A DNA stretch of 64,000 nt from Chelydra serpentina (taxonomy: Eukaryota > Chordata > Testudines > Chelydridae), in the NCBI GenBank assembly GCA_037349315.1, contig JBAIAC010000001.1:8074501-8138500 (forward strand). The letters are read 5' to 3'. A model generated the notes under the pieces. It ran no database searches. It worked only from the letters and a program-made list of their open reading frames with translations, and was not told where the DNA came from. Within the stretch, counting starts at the first letter, position 1; each line of letters begins with the position of its first letter. Position numbers and translations under genes: made by a program. Below, in pieces: positions 48,412 to 59,255 of the stretch.

Positions 48412-49251
48412 AGCGACACAGGGTCCTGTGGCACCTTATAGACTAACAGAGGTATTGGAGCATAAGCTTTCTTGCATCCGATAAAGTGGGTATTGTGGCA
48501 AATTGCCGGCACTACTATGATGGGTCCCGCACTTTCTCTTCTTGTGGGGGGGTTTCAGGGTGCCATTTCTTGCCCCTGAACTGGGGTAACAGCTATCCTA
48601 CTAGTATCCCAGGTAAGGGGAGTGGAGAGGGAGGGACCCGGGCCCGCCCTCTACTCCGGGTCCCAGCCCAGGGGCCCTATGATAGCAGGTGAACCACTTA
48701 TACCAGTGATTCTTTCCCCTGGCCTACTTCCCTCTCCTGACCTTCAGCTTGTGGGGCTTCCTGCCTTCCCTCTGCACAAGCCAGGTGTCCCTTTACCTAG
48801 GATCTTGGTCTTCTTAGCCCGCCGCAGCACTTCTCAAAACTCTCCTCCGCTTTCCTCCAAACTGCTCTTTGTTCCACCACCAATCCACTCTGCTTCACTC
48901 TTCCAAACTGCTCTCTGCTCCACCACCAAACCGCTCTGATTCAACTCCTCCAAACTGCTCCAACTCCTCCTCACTCTGCTCCAACTCCTCCTCTGGCTGA
49001 TTGAAGCAGGGGGATTTTATCAGGTGACTGGCTTCAGGTGCTCTAATTGGTTTCAGGTGCTTTTAATTAATCTACAGGGAATAAGGCTTCTCCTCATCCT
49101 AGATCACTCTCCTGCTGCCTTCTGGCCATGCTGTATCACAGTATTCACCCATGAAAGGTTATGCTCCAATACCTCTGTTAGTCTATAAGGTGCCACAGGA
49201 CCCTTTGTCACTTGTACAGATCCAGACTAACATGGCTACCCCTCTGATACT
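48412..49251. mobile_element. Short Penelope-like insertion with inverted head, split by a solo LTR
   Basis: Left of the LTR lies a minus-strand Penelope tail (cctgtggcaccttatagactaacag ... gcataagctttc) joined to forward sequence (gcatccgataaagtgggtat). Right of it the forward tail continues (tcacccatgaaaggttatgctccaatacctctgttagtc) to the terminus (cagactaacatggctacc). A 12-bp target-site duplication, TGGAAATTTAAA, flanks the whole at 48400-48411 and 49252-49263. Without the LTR the insert is only about 190 bp. Confidence 0.9.
48494..49140 (-). mobile_element. Solo LTR inserted in the Penelope piece (647 bp)
   Basis: Bounded by TGTGGCAAATT and GCTGTATCACA with a 4-bp target-site duplication, GTAT (48490-48493 and 49141-49144), and the Penelope stem reads continuously when it is removed. 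The minus orientation is inferred because that strand has a TATA-like gataaaat followed by the 'ggaggagttggagcag' tandem-like segment expected near the start of R. The orientation is less certain than the boundaries. Confidence 0.85.
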
Positions 49252-49263
49252 TGGAAATTTAAA

Positions 49264-49522
49264 CTCACCCTTCTCCTCTGTCAGGGTCATTGTAGCATAA
49301 CATGTGTTATTTTGCCTATAAAACAAACACTAATTTTGATCATAATCAAATATCTTTTGAGGGAGTCCCACAGAGGGAGAACCAGACATGTATAACAGTC
49401 TAAGTGGTGATCAGGTGAAAAAAGTCCTCTATAGTGAGCTGCAACTCCAAAAGTGCAGGCAAAGCGGTCAACGTAAATGCTTCAGACTCACCCTTAAGCA
49501 GAATCTCAACTCATGCAGCATA
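49264..49522. other. Unassigned sequence
   Basis: Short intergenic gap; no gene or repeat recognised. Confidence 0.5.
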
Positions 49523-49530
49523 AATATTGA

Positions 49531-49695
49531 TAGGGTGACCGGATGCGGGAACCTAAAAATCGGGGCCTTGTCTGGGGGCGGGGGAAACCCCTCCCGCCGG
49601 ACTTGTTGAGTTAAAAAAACAAACCAAAAAACTGAGGAAGCCCGATATCGGGACGCGGGACAAAAGAAGAAAAATCGGTACGTCTGGTCACCCTA
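49531..49695 (+). mobile_element. Small hAT-like MITE with tagggtgacc ends, copy 1
   Basis: The ends are tagggtgacc and ggtcaccc(ta), inverted repeats, flanked by a perfect octamer AATATTGA (49523-49530 and 49696-49703). It is 165 bp and non-coding. Internal blocks (ggacttgttgag, gggacgcgggacaaaagaag) recur in opposite orientation in the copy at 49901-50088. Confidence 0.93.
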
Positions 49696-49900
49696 AATAT
49701 TGATAACTTAGAAAATACAGCCAAGGACAGACCTGAATGGAGAGCAACTATCAGTAAAAGTTGTAAACACTTTTACATACAAGAAAACATACAAGAAAAA
49801 CTGATTGAAAAAGGGACTAAAAGCCATAACAAGTCTTCAGTGGGAGCCTACATATTCTTATGTAACATCTTTTCATGCCCTTAGATTGGACTATACAGCC

Positions 49901-50088
49901 TAGGGTGACCAGACATCCCGATTTTTCTTCTTTTGTCCCGCGTCCCGACCGATGCATGGTCGGGATGCCATTTGTCCCAATATCCGGGCTTCTTCTGTTC
50001 CTGCAGGAAAGTTTTTTTTTTCTCTCTCAACAAGTCCGGTGGGAGGGGATAACTCCCGATGTTCAGGTCCTCGCATCTGGTCACCCGA
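49901..50088 (-). mobile_element. Small hAT-like MITE with tagggtgacc ends, copy 2
   Basis: Same family as the previous copy but inverted, with a perfect octamer duplication ATACAGCC (49893-49900 and 50089-50096). It keeps a 'gaccgatgcatggtc' palindrome missing from copy 1. The two insertions are 205 bp apart and are independent, because their duplications differ. Confidence 0.93.
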
Positions 50089-50096
50089 ATACAGCC

Positions 50097-50574
50097 ACAA
50101 GAAGAACACATGAGATACCATGATGTCCATTGTACGCAATGATGACAGCCATATATATACACATTTAGGCAACAGATATTAAAATTCAAGTAAGAAAGGA
50201 CTGCTAATGTGAAATATCCATCAGAAGTTTAACTTCCTTTTGACTAGGGGCAACATTTACAATAACACCAGCATGAACAGTGCACTCAGAGTTGTATCTA
50301 ATAGGCAATTTTCATGCACAATCAGCACAGCTGTATAGTGTCATGGCAAATGCATATATGGTGCTGAGAATCTGGCCCATCATACTCCGTTAGGCCTCAA
50401 TTCAGAAAAACTCTTAAATACATGCTTAAGTTCATTCCTATCCAGGACAGCACCTAAGCACATGCTTAACTTTAACCATGTGCCTAGGTGCTCTCCTGAA
50501 TTGGGGTCTTAATTTCTGTGTCATCAATAGAAATTAAACCAGTCAATGAATAACTAACAGAATACACCCCTACA
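50097..50574. other. Unassigned sequence
   Basis: A 'taaatacatgcttaagttc ... cacatgcttaactttaa' inverted scrap lies near 50415-50480, probably a dispersed repeat remnant. No gene was recognised. Confidence 0.45.
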
Positions 50575-51821
50575 TTCACACTCTATACACTACTGTAATA
50601 ATCTTTGTACAAGGTATGCCTTGTCATGTATCATTTGAAAACTCTCAATTTTTTGGTCAGTATTGACTTGATAAAATGTGTGGCAACACTACATGTGAAG
50701 TTATAACAGTCCCCTGTATGATGTTATTAACTCATGTTCCAAACCCCACAGCCCTGCCCAAGTAGAATCGGCAAACAGGACTGTCCTAAACAAATAAATG
50801 TGTGCTTGCCTTAATTTGCATTTAAGCACTAAACAGAGTCATCAAGCAGGAAGGGAAAACAAAGGAGGTTCAAAAAGGTGAAAAAACCCAGCAGGGAGTA
50901 TCCAGTGCTTAATTTGTAATGAAACTGGTGCTGGGCTCAAGCAATTTTTTTACATTCATAACTGATGCAGCAAGCCCAGAGGTGCCGGGGCTATGAACTG
51001 CCAAACCTAGAGGTGCTGGGGCTCAGCCCTGGCAATTCCTGGCACAAATTAAGCACTCTGTCTCCCGGGGCTCAGCTGGAAATGTTTTTCAAGAGGGGGA
51101 CTGAAACTATAAAAAGCAGGGACAAACACCCCCAAGAGACCCCTCGCTCTCTCCACCCCCTCGCCTATTGCATTTTCTGCCCCCTGAGAATATAAAAGGA
51201 AATGGTCATTGGACTTGTGGGGGTCATGGTCCTGACCAGAAGAGATTGGTCCGTAACCTTGCTGGAAGCATGTGGTGAGAAATTTTGCTGGACTCTAATA
51301 TAGTTTGTTAAGTTAGGCACTAATATGTGCTTTATCTTTATTTTTCTTGTAAACATTTCTGACTTTTATGCTGCATTACTTGTACTCACTTAAAATCTCT
51401 CTCTTTGTAGTCAATACACTGAATTATGTAAAACAAGTTTATTTAAATTGAAGTGTCTGTGTAACACTATTTAAGATAATAAGCTGGCATATTATTCTTT
51501 GAGGGAATAACAGACTTCATATATTTAGACTGTCCAGGAGAGGGCTGGGCAGTACAAGACATATATTTCTGGGGGAAGATCCAGGACTAGGGGTATGCTG
51601 GGGTCACCCTGAAGTATAACCAAGGCTGGTGAAAGGCAGGGTGTAACTGACAGGCTGCAGTTACACATACACACGCAGGGTGTGACTTGCATGCTGGAAG
51701 GCTGTTGGTGAGTGGCCCAGGTGGGAGCTACTTCAGCAAGGCTTTGTAAGGCACACAACGTTGCAGGGATGACACAGCTCCCCCCCACTCACTGGTCTGA
51801 ATTATACCCTGATATGTCACA
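50575..51821 (+). mobile_element. LTR-like repeat interrupted by a small element
   Basis: Non-coding sequence with an LTR-like 3' end (ggtctgaattataccctgat followed by atgtcaca). It has a TATA-like gaatataaaagg at 51187-51198 and a T-rich polyadenylation-like zone near 51330-51430. A 158-bp insert is at 50903-51060. I could not find target-site duplications, so the 5' boundary and the LTR assignment are tentative. Confidence 0.5.
50903..51060. mobile_element. Possible small hAT-like element with cagtgcttaattt ends
   Basis: The left end cagtgcttaatttgt and the right end acaaattaagcactctg are near-perfect inverted repeats. The interior has an internal repeat (agaggtgccggggct / agaggtgctggggct). 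No octamer duplication is visible, so the class is uncertain. Confidence 0.6.
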
Positions 51822-52543
51822 AACACCAAAATTTCATCATTACAATAATAATCAATCATGGCCATCTGTCAAAAGATGACAAAACCCAGCAGAAAGAGTC
51901 ACTCATATCTATGAATCTAATGCCAGGGGGTACCTGGAGTCCACCTCCGCAGTAGTGTATATGAATTTAATCTATTCACACCAGTGAAAGGCAGAAGGGA
52001 AAGCGTTAAATCATTCTTGTGGAGTTGAATGAAATATATTGTACCATCACCTATGGTAATTCAGCCTAATGACAGGCTGAAGTTGAGAGAATGCTCAGTT
52101 CTGTCCTATGTATCACCTTTCCTTTGATATTCTCTTCCTTTTCTTGGCTGTATAAATAGAATGTTAATGAGATCTTAATTGTTCTTCCATCACCCACAAC
52201 AATTGTTAGATAGTTTCTTGCTGAAAAGGAGCATAAGGCAGCCCCATCACCTCCTCCACAATTCTGTGCAAGGGCTGCCTGTGCATTCATGTGACAGGAC
52301 CAGTGACTTCAATCTGGCATTCTGTAGTTACACAATGAAACTGGGAAATATGTGACATGAATGATCATTACTAGCCTCCACTACAGTTCCTGTGGCTGCC
52401 AGAGAATGAGAGTTATTCATTTCTCTGCCTCATTTGGTTAATTTTTGAATGTTTAGGCTGATGTGAGCTAATATAACTGTCTTCTCAGGACCCATGACAG
52501 AGAGCTATAAGACATCAAGTGAGCCATTGTTTAGCTTCCTTTC
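51822..52543. other. Unassigned sequence
   Basis: AT-rich sequence; no gene or repeat recognised. Confidence 0.5.
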
Positions 52544-52547
52544 TCTA

Positions 52548-53801
52548 TGTAAGCGGGGGAATAGTCCCGCTATTGTGGGGAACTTTCCTCGTCTCTGCAC
52601 TACCCCGGTGAAATGGGCTAGCGGAAGGATCTCAGTCCTCGCTCCCACCTCCTTTACCCCAGAGGCCTCCCTGCCCTCGAGGACTCCCCTTGTACTCTCC
52701 TGTCTGGCAGAGTCCTCGTAACCCCAACAAGGTTGGGCCCAGGATTCCTGGTCACCTAGGTCAGGGGCTAGGGTGTCCCCACTCCAGGGTACTCTCTCTG
52801 TACAGGATGCTTCCCTGACCCACTGATCACTGCATACAATTCAAAGCAAATGCAAATTCTTTAATTAACAATTAATTTGTAACAGGAATAAGGAAAAATG
52901 GGAAAGGCTAATGGAAACACATCACCCCGCTCTGTGGCAGGGAACATCACAACAGTGTCTCTAAAATGTCAGGGCAGTTCAGTCTGTTCCTGTGCAAGTC
53001 CCAGGCTCCTTCTCAGGCCCTGGCTGTGCTGCAGGGACGCTGTGGCTTGGACACTGGCTCTGGCGGTGGCCACTCGCTCGCAGGCTCTGGGTGGCAGGAC
53101 CCTTCTTCCCAGCGTTGCCCCAGCCCTGTCAGGGTTTAGATCCCCCTGCAAGTCTGGCCTGCAGGGCCCCTTGGCTGAGGCCTCTCCCTGTGCTGGGCCC
53201 ACTGCCCAGGGTTCCCCTCGCTCTCCCCAGCTGCTCACCACACCCGGCTCCGGACTGCTCCAGCCCCAGCTCCACCTTCTGCCTCAGCCCCAGCTCCTCT
53301 GCCTCTGCACGGCTGCTGCTGCTCTGCCTCCAGCCCCCTGGGCTGCTGCCCTGGCCCCTCTGGCTCGGGCTGCTGCAGCTTCTCCCCCCAGGGCAGGTCT
53401 GTCTCCCTGGGCTGCACCTCTGCTCCCAGGGCAGGTCTGTGTCTCTGGGCTCTGCTCTGGATCTGGGGCTGCACCTCTGCTCCCAGGGCAGGTCTGTGTC
53501 TCTGGGCTGCTTTTCTGGCCCCTCCAGATCTGGCCCAGCTCAGCTCAGCTCTGGCCTCTGGCTTCTGCCCTCTCCTCAGCTCGGCCCCACTCGCTCTGAC
53601 TCAGGCAACTTCAGCTCACACGGAGGACGGGATCCACCCTGACCTCCTGACTCCCTGATTCGCCTGCCCGCCCTGTCAATCAGGCTGACCTGGAGCATTG
53701 GCCTCTCCCCATTGCCCCTGGGGACTGTCAGTCCCATCGACCCTTCCCCTTCTGGTACTGGGAGCTCTGAATGTTAGTAAGGGGATAACAGTCCCCTTAC
53801 A
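52548..53801 (-). mobile_element. Solo LTR (1254 bp), GC-rich
   Basis: The ends are TGTAAGCGGGGGAATAG and GATAACAGTCCCCTTACA, giving TG...CA with an inverted core. A 4-bp duplication TCTA lies at 52544-52547 and 53802-53805. The central part (52970-53600) is C/T-rich and contains repeated 'cccagggcaggtctgt' units near 53388, 53428 and 53484. Long open frames of 216 and 233 codons run through it in overlapping frames, as expected of a stop-poor GC-rich repeat. The minus orientation is an inference from resemblance to turtle LTRs I recall. Confidence 0.82.
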
Positions 53802-53805
53802 TCTA

Positions 53806-54256
53806 TCAGTTGCACAACCTCCTCCTCTGTTTGAGTGTACAAGCCATTCCTCATCTCCGCCCATTTAAAATATAGATTGACACAAATCCCTGATGGTGTT
53901 CCAGGGCACCCACACAGACGCCATATTTCCCCTGACATCACAAGAGTTGATAGGTATAGGCTAATATACCATATGGTGTGACAAAAGGTGCTAACGGTTT
54001 GCACATGAGGGTCACTAATGTATAAGGACCCACATGGAAACTCCCTCTAGAAAGCGATTCCATACACAGCACGGTCAGTCAGTTAAACCACTCTTTGTCT
54101 GGGCCATTAGACCTTCCTGCATTTCCTTTGTGTTACAGCGCTGCACAAAAGGAGGGTTAATAGCCAGGCCACTGCTGTTCCAGACTAGGCAATCCAAGAG
54201 GAGCCGTGGACTAGGGGTCTCCCAGCTGTAACTGAACAGGCAGAGGGAGAAAAAGG
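53806..54256. other. Unassigned sequence
   Basis: No gene or defined repeat was recognised in this gap. Confidence 0.45.
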
Positions 54257-55085
54257 GCACAGGCTTGGTCTACACTTAACAGTTAAGTCATCATAGCTAC
54301 ATAAGTCAGGGGCATGAAAGGCCCACACGCCTCTCCGTGACATCGCTATGCTGACCTAATTCTCACTGTAGACACAGCTAGCTGGATAGAAGAATGCTTC
54401 AGTCATCATTCTGGGAGACAGGGCTTCTACACTGGCAGGAAAAACCCTTTCGAGGGTGTGGGTCAGGGGTCTCAAACACGCGGCCCGTGGGCCACATGCG
54501 GCCCGCGGAGTTATTTCCTGCAGCCCGCCATAGGTGCGGACTCCACTGGCAGCCAAGCTCCAAACATTACTGAGTGTTTATATTTTATTAAAACTCCTCT
54601 TTGCATTATAGTTTTTAAAAAGTTAATACATTGACTTTTAATAGAATACTATATTACTCTTCATTTTTTTCATTTTTGACTATACTTTTGTATCATTGTA
54701 TGAAAAGGTTTCAGTGATGCGGCCTCAGGCCAATGTATTAGTTCTCAAGTGGCCCTCGTGGTGATTTGAGTTTGAGATCCCTGGTGTAGGCTGTGTTTAC
54801 ACTACGGGTTTATGCCAGCACAGCTACAGCAACATAGCTATGCCGGCATTACCTCCATAGGCTAGGCAAGCCCCCAGTTTAGACACAGACACTGCCAGGA
54901 GTTTCTGTCCCTGTATGAACACCCCCTCCCCACATGATGAAAGCAATGTTGACAGAAGCCCTCTTCTATTGACATAACTCTTCATACAATGGGGGTTTTG
55001 TCAGCGTAACTATGCCAGTCAGGAGCGCAAAAGTTTTCTTCCACAGACACCTGACTGATGTAGCTACATCTCCATAACCACTTAA
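54257..55085. mobile_element. MITE cluster with ggtctacact-type ends, holding a hAT insertion
   Basis: Left part: cttggtctacacttaacag (54264) to cactgtagacacagctagc (54364-54382). Right part: ctgtgtttacactacgggtt (54791) followed by 'ccagcacagctacagcaacatagctatgccgg' and 'agtttagacaca'. Both belong to the MITE family seen at 7986-8235. Whether they are one split element or two neighbours is not clear. Confidence 0.6.
54464..54783. mobile_element. Non-autonomous hAT element (320 bp)
   Basis: The left end reads caggggtctcaaac and the complement of the right end reads cagggatctcaaac. The flanking octamers GTGTGGGT (54456-54463) and GTGTAGGC (54784-54791) match at 6 of 8, so the insertion is fairly old. 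The 'gcggcccgtgggccacatgcggcc' block near the left end is typical of this class. Non-coding. Confidence 0.85.
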
Positions 55086-55090
55086 AGGAG

Positions 55091-56340
55091 GGGAAAGTGA
55101 TCAGGAACAGTCAGCATGGATTCACCAAGGGCAAGTCATGCCTGACTAACCTAATTGCCTTCTATGATGAGATAACTGGCTCTGTGGATGAGGGGAAAGC
55201 AGTGGATGTGCTATTTCTTGACTTTAGCAAAGCTTTTGATACAGTCTCCCACAGTGTTCTTGCCAGCAAGTTAAAGAAGTATGGGCTGGATGAATGGACG
55301 GTAAGGTGGATAGAAAACTGGCTGGATGGTCGTGCTCAACGGGTAGTGATCAATGGCTCCATGTCTAGTTGGCAGCCGGTATCAAGTGGCGTGCCCCAAG
55401 GGTCGGTGCTGGGGCCAGTTTTGTTCAATATCTTCATCAACGACCTGGAGGATGGTGTGGACTGCACCCTTAGCAAGTTTGCAGATGACACTAAACTGGG
55501 AGGAGTGGTTGATACGCTGGAGGGTAGGGACAGGATACAGAGGGACCTAGACAAATTAGAGGATTGGGCCAAAAGAAATCTGATGAGGTTCAACAAGGAC
55601 AAGTGCAGAGTCCTGCACTTAGGACGGAAGAATCCCATGCACTGCTACAGACTAGGGACCGAATGGCTGGGCAGCAGTTCTGCAGAAAAGGACCTAGGGG
55701 TTACAGTGGACAAAAAGCTGAATATGAGTCAACAGTGTGCCCTTGTTGCCAAGAAGGCTAACGGCATTTTGGGCTGTATAAGTAGGGGCATTTCCAGCAG
55801 ATCGAGGGACGTGATTATTCCCCTCTATTCGGCACTGGTGAGGCCTCATTTGGAGTACTATGTCCAGTTTTGGGCCCCACACTACAAGAAGGATGTGGAT
55901 AAATTGGAAAGAGTCCAACAGAGGGCAACCAAAATGATTAGGGGGCTGGAGCACATGACTTATGAGGAGAGGCTGAGGGAACTGGGATTGTTTAGCCTGC
56001 AGAAGAGAAGAGTGAGGCGGGATTTGATAGCTGCTTTCAACTACCTAAAAGGGGGTTCCAAAGAGGATGGATCTAGACTGTTCTCAGTGGTAGAAGATGA
56101 CAGAACAAGGAGTAATGGTCTCAAGTTGCAGAGGGGGAGGTTTAGGTTGGATATTAGGAAAAACTTTTTCACTAGTAGGGTGGTGAAGCACTGGAATGGG
56201 TTACCTAGGGAGGTGGTGGAATCTCCTTCCTTAGAGGTTTTTAAGGTCAGGCTTGACAAAGCCCTGGCTGGGATGATCTAGTTGGGGTTGGACTAGATGA
56301 CCTCCTGAGGTCCCTTCCAACCCTGAGATTCTATGATTCT
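55091..56340 (+). mobile_element. 5'-truncated CR1 LINE with an intact ORF2 C-terminal half
   Basis: The element starts inside ORF2 (about 55091) and runs through the stop and 3' UTR to the attctatgattcta tail at 56340. It is the best preserved CR1 copy of the window. Its terminal part is nearly identical to the fragment at 435-913, which suggests the same young subfamily. Confidence 0.95.
55097..56281 (+). pseudogene. CR1 ORF2 C-terminal half: reverse transcriptase, open for 394 codons
   Basis: The frame holds the reverse transcriptase fingers/palm with [20 protein letters not shown], then [20 protein letters not shown] and the catalytic [10 protein letters not shown]. It continues into the thumb and the conserved C-terminal region ([20 protein letters not shown] has the VRPHLEY-type motif; [35 protein letters not shown]). 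Both catalytic aspartates of FADD are intact. The N-terminal endonuclease and the start of the palm are missing through 5' truncation, so no active protein is expected despite the open frame. Confidence 0.93.
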
Positions 56341-57545
56341 AAGCGTAGGTCAAGCCTGTGATTTCTGCAAAAGGTATGGGCGCAGTTTGTTACCACCACT
56401 GTTTGAGAGAACTGGACATGTGCACATGTGGTAAATAAAGGAGTTACTCTAGGAAAGTACCTGACTATCACCCATGTCTGCTCTAAATGGGAAACTGACT
56501 TACAAGGCTCCAAAATCTGCTTCTACTGAGCAAAGGGGCAACAGTATAAATAATAATTGCTGGTTAATAAAAAGCATTTCTATAAGCTCCCATTGCAGGG
56601 TCTCAAAAGCAATTTACAGACATGGACTGTGTGGGCCTCACAACACTTCTGTGGGGTAAATTAGGCACCTAGCACTATCCCTTTTAATGATGGGGAAACT
56701 GAGGCACAGAGACACTTGGCCTGATCCAAAGTGAATAGAAAAAGTGACTTGCCAAGGTCACACAGAAATTCAATATCAAAGCCATGAACAGAACTTCAGG
56801 CTTCTTGTTTCGAGTGCAGTTTTCCAACTACTAGATGACTGGGCCCACACTAGCCTTATTTAGTTAATTTATGTCTAGATTTTTTAAATTTTCTAATGTA
56901 TTGAATGTTTATTAAAGTTTTATAAATCCTTTCTGCTCTCAACTCCAACCCAATATGTTCAGTGTGCAGTGACAGCATTTTGTGTCGTTGTCTCTCTTTA
57001 CCATGACCTCCTGCCCTTCAGAAATATCCCTTTCCCTGTTAGAATACTAAAGAACAATAATGGCTTTTGTGTCCTAAGTGCTATGTGACAATTATGTTGT
57101 TTCTGTCCACGCCTTACATTCATTATTATAGACATTCACTTTTTGACAGCTCGGTCCTTCCCTTTTGGGCTTTGGTGCCAATCCAAAGCAGTGAACTATA
57201 AGGAAGCAGATTAATTAACAAGTGTTGAAGATTCTGAGTGCCAAGAGATATACACAGTATATTGAATAAAAAAAGAAAAAAGGAGACGCTTGCAATGCTT
57301 TTATAATGGCTTTGAGCATTGCTGATCTGTACCTGTTCCTTCTTTGGGATACACAACTTCTGGGACAGTGGATCAAGGTCACTTTGGATACTGATTGGAG
57401 CTCAGCTCTTTACATTTCTTTTTTCCATGTGTAGTCCTAAACCACAAAATGTCATGAGAAGAATGCCTTGGGGTAGAATTAGAATGTTCAAGGCTGTCAG
57501 TTTCCTTTACATTTTTACAGTTGCCATAGACAGAACATGCAACAC
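56341..57545. other. Unassigned sequence
   Basis: No gene or defined repeat was recognised. Confidence 0.5.
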
Positions 57546-57675
57546 ATTCTCCAGATTAACAGATTTATTTGGACATAAGCTTTCGTGGGTAAAAAACTCA
57601 GTTCTTCAGATGCACAGAGTGAAAATTATTGAAACAAGCATAAATATACTGGCACATGAAGAGAAGGGAGTTACC

Positions 57676-57995
57676 TTACAAGTGGTGAAGCAATGTTGAA
57701 GGCCATTTTAGTGAGGGTGGATGTTGTCCACTCCCAATAATTGATGAGAAGGTGTCAATACCAAGAGAGGGAAAATTGCTTTTGTAGTGAGCCAGCCACT
57801 CCCAGTCCCTATTCAAGCCCAAATTGATGGTGTTAAGTTGGCAAATGAATTGTAGCTGAGCAGTTTCTCTTTGAAGTCTGTTTTTGAAGCTTTTTTGTTG
57901 AAGAATGGCTACTTTAAAATCTGTTATTGAGTGTCGAGGGAGACTGAAGTGTTCTCCTACTGGCTTTTGTATGTTACCATTCCTGATGTCTGAAT
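57676..57995 (-). pseudogene. Inverted Penelope endonuclease fragment
   Basis: On the minus strand it reads SDIRNGNIQKPVGEHFSLPR, then HSITDFKVAILQQKSFKNRL and LNTINLGLNRDWEWLAHYKS. This is the same protein end as the forward copy at about 59720-59940, but in frame where the forward copy is frameshifted (near 59820-59860). The homology stops at about 57995, which marks the inversion junction. Confidence 0.92.
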
Positions 57996-58034
57996 TCTGC
58001 GTGGACTCCTCCTGATGGTTGAAATGACAGTCTG

Positions 58035-59140
58035 GACTTCTATATAGAGTGCTTCCGCAGATGTGCACAGGCTGAAATTGTGAACAAACAGCATCACTTG
58101 CCCTATAACCTCAGCTGTACAGAACGCAACACCATCCACAGCCTCAGAAACAACTCTGACATCATAATCAAAATGGCTGACAAAGGAGGTGCTGTAGTCA
58201 TCATGAACAGGTCGGATTATGAACAGGAGGCTGCCAGGCAACTCTCCAACACCACATTCTACAGGCCACTATCCTCCGATCCCACTGAGGAGTATCAAAA
58301 GAAACTACACCATCTGCTCAAGAAACTCCCTACTACAGCATGGGAACAAATCTACACAGACACACTCCTAGAGCCCCAACCAGGGATATTCTATCTGCTA
58401 CCCAAGATCCATAAACCTGGAGCCCCATCATCTCAGGCATTGGCACTCTTACAGCAGGATTATCTGGCTATTTGGACTCTCTCCTCAGACCCTGCGCTAT
58501 CAGCACTCCAAGCTATCTTCGAGACATCACCGACTTCCTGAGGAAACTACAATGCATTGGTGATCTTCCTGAAAACACCATCCTGGCCACCATGGATGTA
58601 GAAGTTCTTTACACCAATATTCCACACGAGGATGGACTACAAACTGTCAGGAACAGTATCCCTAATGAAGCCACGGCACACCTGGTGGCTGAGCTTTGTG
58701 ACTTTGTCCTCACCCACAACCATTTCAGATTTGGGGACAATTTATACCTTCAAGTAAGCGGCATTTCTATGGGTACCCACATGGCCCCATGGTATGCCAA
58801 CATTTTTATGGCTTACTTAGAACAACGCTTCCTCAGCTCTCGTCCCCTAGCACCCATCCTCTACTTACACTACATTGATCACATCTTCATCATATGGACC
58901 CACGGGAAGGAGGCCCTTGAAGAATTCCACCTGGATTTCAACAATTTCCACCCCACCATCAACCTCAGCCTGGACCAGTGCACACAAGAGATCCACTTCC
59001 TGGACACTATTGTGCAAATAAGTGATGGTCACATAAACACCACCCATACCGGAAACCTACTGACTGCTACACTTACCTACATGCCTCCAGCTTCCATCCA
59101 GGACACATCACACGATCCATTGTCTACAGCCAACCCCTGA
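58035..59140 (+). pseudogene. Penelope-like reverse transcriptase, frameshifted and catalytically altered
   Basis: The first frame (from FYIECFRRCAQAEIVNKQHH near 58039, in frame to 58541) includes KMADKGGAVVIMNRSDYEQE and FYLLPKIHKPGAPSS. A frameshift near 58440-58475 leads into the frame ending at 59140, with TILATMDVEVLYTNIPHEDG (first catalytic aspartate) and YLQVSGISMGTHMAPWYANI. The motif expected to read YIDD is YIDH (around 58872-58883), so the second catalytic aspartate of that pair is lost. A further frameshift near 59110-59140 separates it from the downstream linker and endonuclease frame. Confidence 0.9.
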
Positions 59141-59255
59141 GATACAACCCCATTTGCTCCAGTCCCTCAAACAGAGACAAACACCTACAAGATCTCTATA
59201 AAGCATTCTTAAAACTACAATACCCACCTGGGGTAGTGAGGAACAGATTGACAGA

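Noticed and set aside
52898..53642. Two overlapping open frames of 233 and 216 codons on the + strand
   Set aside because: They lie in a stop-poor C/T-rich solo LTR (52548-53801), have low-complexity Leu/Pro/Ala/Ser translations, and show no domain.
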